Below the pieces are notes generated by a model. It made no database searches. It was not told the DNA's origin and worked only from the letters and a program-made list of their open reading frames with translations. A DNA stretch of 6,748 nt from Candidatus Heimdallarchaeota archaeon (GTDB lineage Archaea; Asgardarchaeota; Heimdallarchaeia; Heimdallarchaeales; Kariarchaeaceae): NCBI GenBank assembly GCA_015522385.1, contig WAMJ01000058.1, positions 1 to 6,748 of the forward strand, given 5' to 3'. Shown in pieces: positions 5,876 through 6,748 of the stretch (positions within the stretch are counted from its first letter, which is position 1; every line of letters begins with the position of its first letter). The position numbers and the translations under genes are program-made.

Positions 5876-6748
5876 CAAATTACCCAACTTCTCAGTTCTA
5901 TCGCGATATCGGATAATCTGAATCTTCTTGGGATCCTTTTCGGAGGAGGATTTATAGTATCCCTCACCTGGGTTTTTAATCTTTAGTAAGTTCCCAACTT
6001 GTGTGTTTATTGCTCTAGCATTTATTTTGGCTTGATTCTGGTTCATAGGTTTAAGGACACAAAGTGCAGAAGCGTTAGCTTTGAGTTCATTTCCAAAGTG
6101 ATCCATTAGTTGGCTTGCCAGTATCATACCTATCCCGTATTTTCTACCTTCTGTAGCAATGATATTCAACATTGCTTTTGAGTCATCAACATCTCCTTTA
6201 GCACCAGATAGAATTTTTGTTTCATCTATAACAATAAATACCCTAAACTTTGAGTTCGTTTCTGATTTATCAATTGGACCCCTGATCTTTAGTACTTGGA
6301 ATATCTTCTTTAATAGACTTTCAACAGCAACATAGGTAATTTCATTATCAAGAACTGAAAAATCAAAACGGTGAGATTTAGTGAGTAGCTCCTCAATTGA
6401 TATTATTTCACTTCGGTTGAAAATTGGATTCTGTAATATATCTTCAAGGTAGTTAAGCAAACCTGTTACAGCATTAGATTCCTTTGGATTATTTTCCTTA
6501 TACCGTAAAATTATTCTATAGAGTAGTGTGAAGGTAGGCGGAGGGTTTTTCCATGTAGAAGGATCAAATTCATTGATGCCACACTCCCGATAGGATTCTT
6601 TAAGACAACTGCCTAAAATACCTTTTTGATTATGGCCTAACTTTCCACTTATTGCATTATCTATTAAATATTTTATTCGGTTTACTTGAGGTATCGGCCC
6701 ACCCTGTCCTTCCACGAAAGAATCCAGTTCAAGGGGATTTAATCCAAA
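5867..6748 (-). CDS. HerA-type hexameric ATPase (partial, N-terminus beyond right edge)
   Basis: The frame is open to the right edge, so the 293 visible residues are the C-terminal part and the GTG at 6715 is internal rather than the start. The visible part opens with FGLNPLEL, the strand-plus-loop that follows the Walker A strand region in HerA/VirB4-type motors (usually NPL-[DE]-L-P). The Walker A itself lies outside. A helical insertion follows. Then come the Walker B VFIVIDE (Asp175/Glu176 of the visible part), ATEGRKYGIGMILASQ carrying the conserved GR and the sensor SQ (visible residues about 199-213), and NPGEGYY near the C-terminus. Such motors translocate DNA or protein. Relatives include HerA-NurA end-resection and DndH/DptH of phosphorothioate restriction. 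The gene is visibly AT-richer than its neighbours. Its membership in the same system is uncertain because it is convergent and has no shared promoter in view. Confidence 0.85.
   Translation of the reverse strand, partial: FGLNPLELDSFVEGQGGPIPQVNRIKYLIDNAISGKLGHNQKGILGSCLKESYRECGINEFDPSTWKNPPPTFTLLYRIILRYKENNPKESNAVTGLLNYLEDILQNPIFNRSEIISIEELLTKSHRFDFSVLDNEITYVAVESLLKKIFQVLKIRGPIDKSETNSKFRVFIVIDETKILSGAKGDVDDSKAMLNIIATEGRKYGIGMILASQLMDHFGNELKANASALCVLKPMNQNQAKINARAINTQVGNLLKIKNPGEGYYKSSSEKDPKKIQIIRYRDRTEKLGNLEY

Noticed and set aside
6713..6715. GTG at 6715 as the start of the HerA-like gene
   Set aside because: The frame continues upstream with the family motif FGLNPLEL to the window edge, and the Walker A region would be missing from a protein starting here; the gene is cut by the window.
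1..6748. CRISPR array, tRNA, rRNA, insertion sequence or attachment site
   Set aside because: Reading by eye, I saw no regularly spaced repeats, no cloverleaf-like or rRNA-like stretch, no transposase motifs and no terminal inverted repeats. The window is almost fully coding.

Overview
The window most likely comes from an archaeon, probably an anaerobic euryarchaeote of moderate to low GC. Three things suggest this. The 140-bp divergent intergenic region carries BRE/TATA-like elements rather than -35/-10 boxes. Start codons have Shine-Dalgarno sequences. The central gene has an architecture I know mainly from archaea: zinc ribbon, PP-loop 'PAPS reductase' domain and 2[4Fe-4S] ferredoxin. No ribosomal, tRNA or taxonomic marker is present, so the assignment is tentative.

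Layout, left to right. (1) Positions 1-3079, minus strand: the first 1026 codons of a very large P-loop ATPase, open across the left edge, with Walker A, Walker B and a WRKIEGRF motif. (2) Positions 3079-4005, minus: a complete 308-residue DUF4007 protein. Its stop overlaps the ATPase start (TGATG), so the two form an operon transcribed leftward, DUF4007 first. (3) Positions 4006-4145: the divergent promoter region. (4) Positions 4146-5846, plus: a complete 566-residue PP-loop/iron-sulfur protein. (5) Positions 5867-6748, minus: the C-terminal 293 residues of a HerA-type hexameric ATPase, convergent with gene 4 across 20 bp and open across the right edge.

The combination of a DndC/BrxP-like sulfur-transfer enzyme, DUF4007, a BrxC-like giant ATPase and a nearby HerA motor is the signature of a DNA-modification or phage-defence island. 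It resembles phosphorothioation systems (Dnd/Ssp/Pbe) and type 4 BREX, which pairs a PAPS-reductase-like BrxP with BrxC, PglZ and BrxL. Neither PglZ, BrxL, a cysteine desulfurase nor DndD/E is inside the window, so the exact type cannot be settled. The working model is inference: the PP-loop/Fe-S enzyme installs or carries sulfur on DNA, and the DUF4007-ATPase pair supplies recognition or energy-dependent assembly and restriction.

The most distinctive point is the cysteine inventory of the 566-residue protein. Of its 17 cysteines, 16 fall into recognisable metal-binding patterns: a zinc ribbon, an APS-reductase-like CC...CxxC set, and two ferredoxin clusters. Only Cys391 is left over. Its PP-loop is intact (SGGKDS) and no ECG-x-H tail was found, which argues against ordinary sulfate assimilation.
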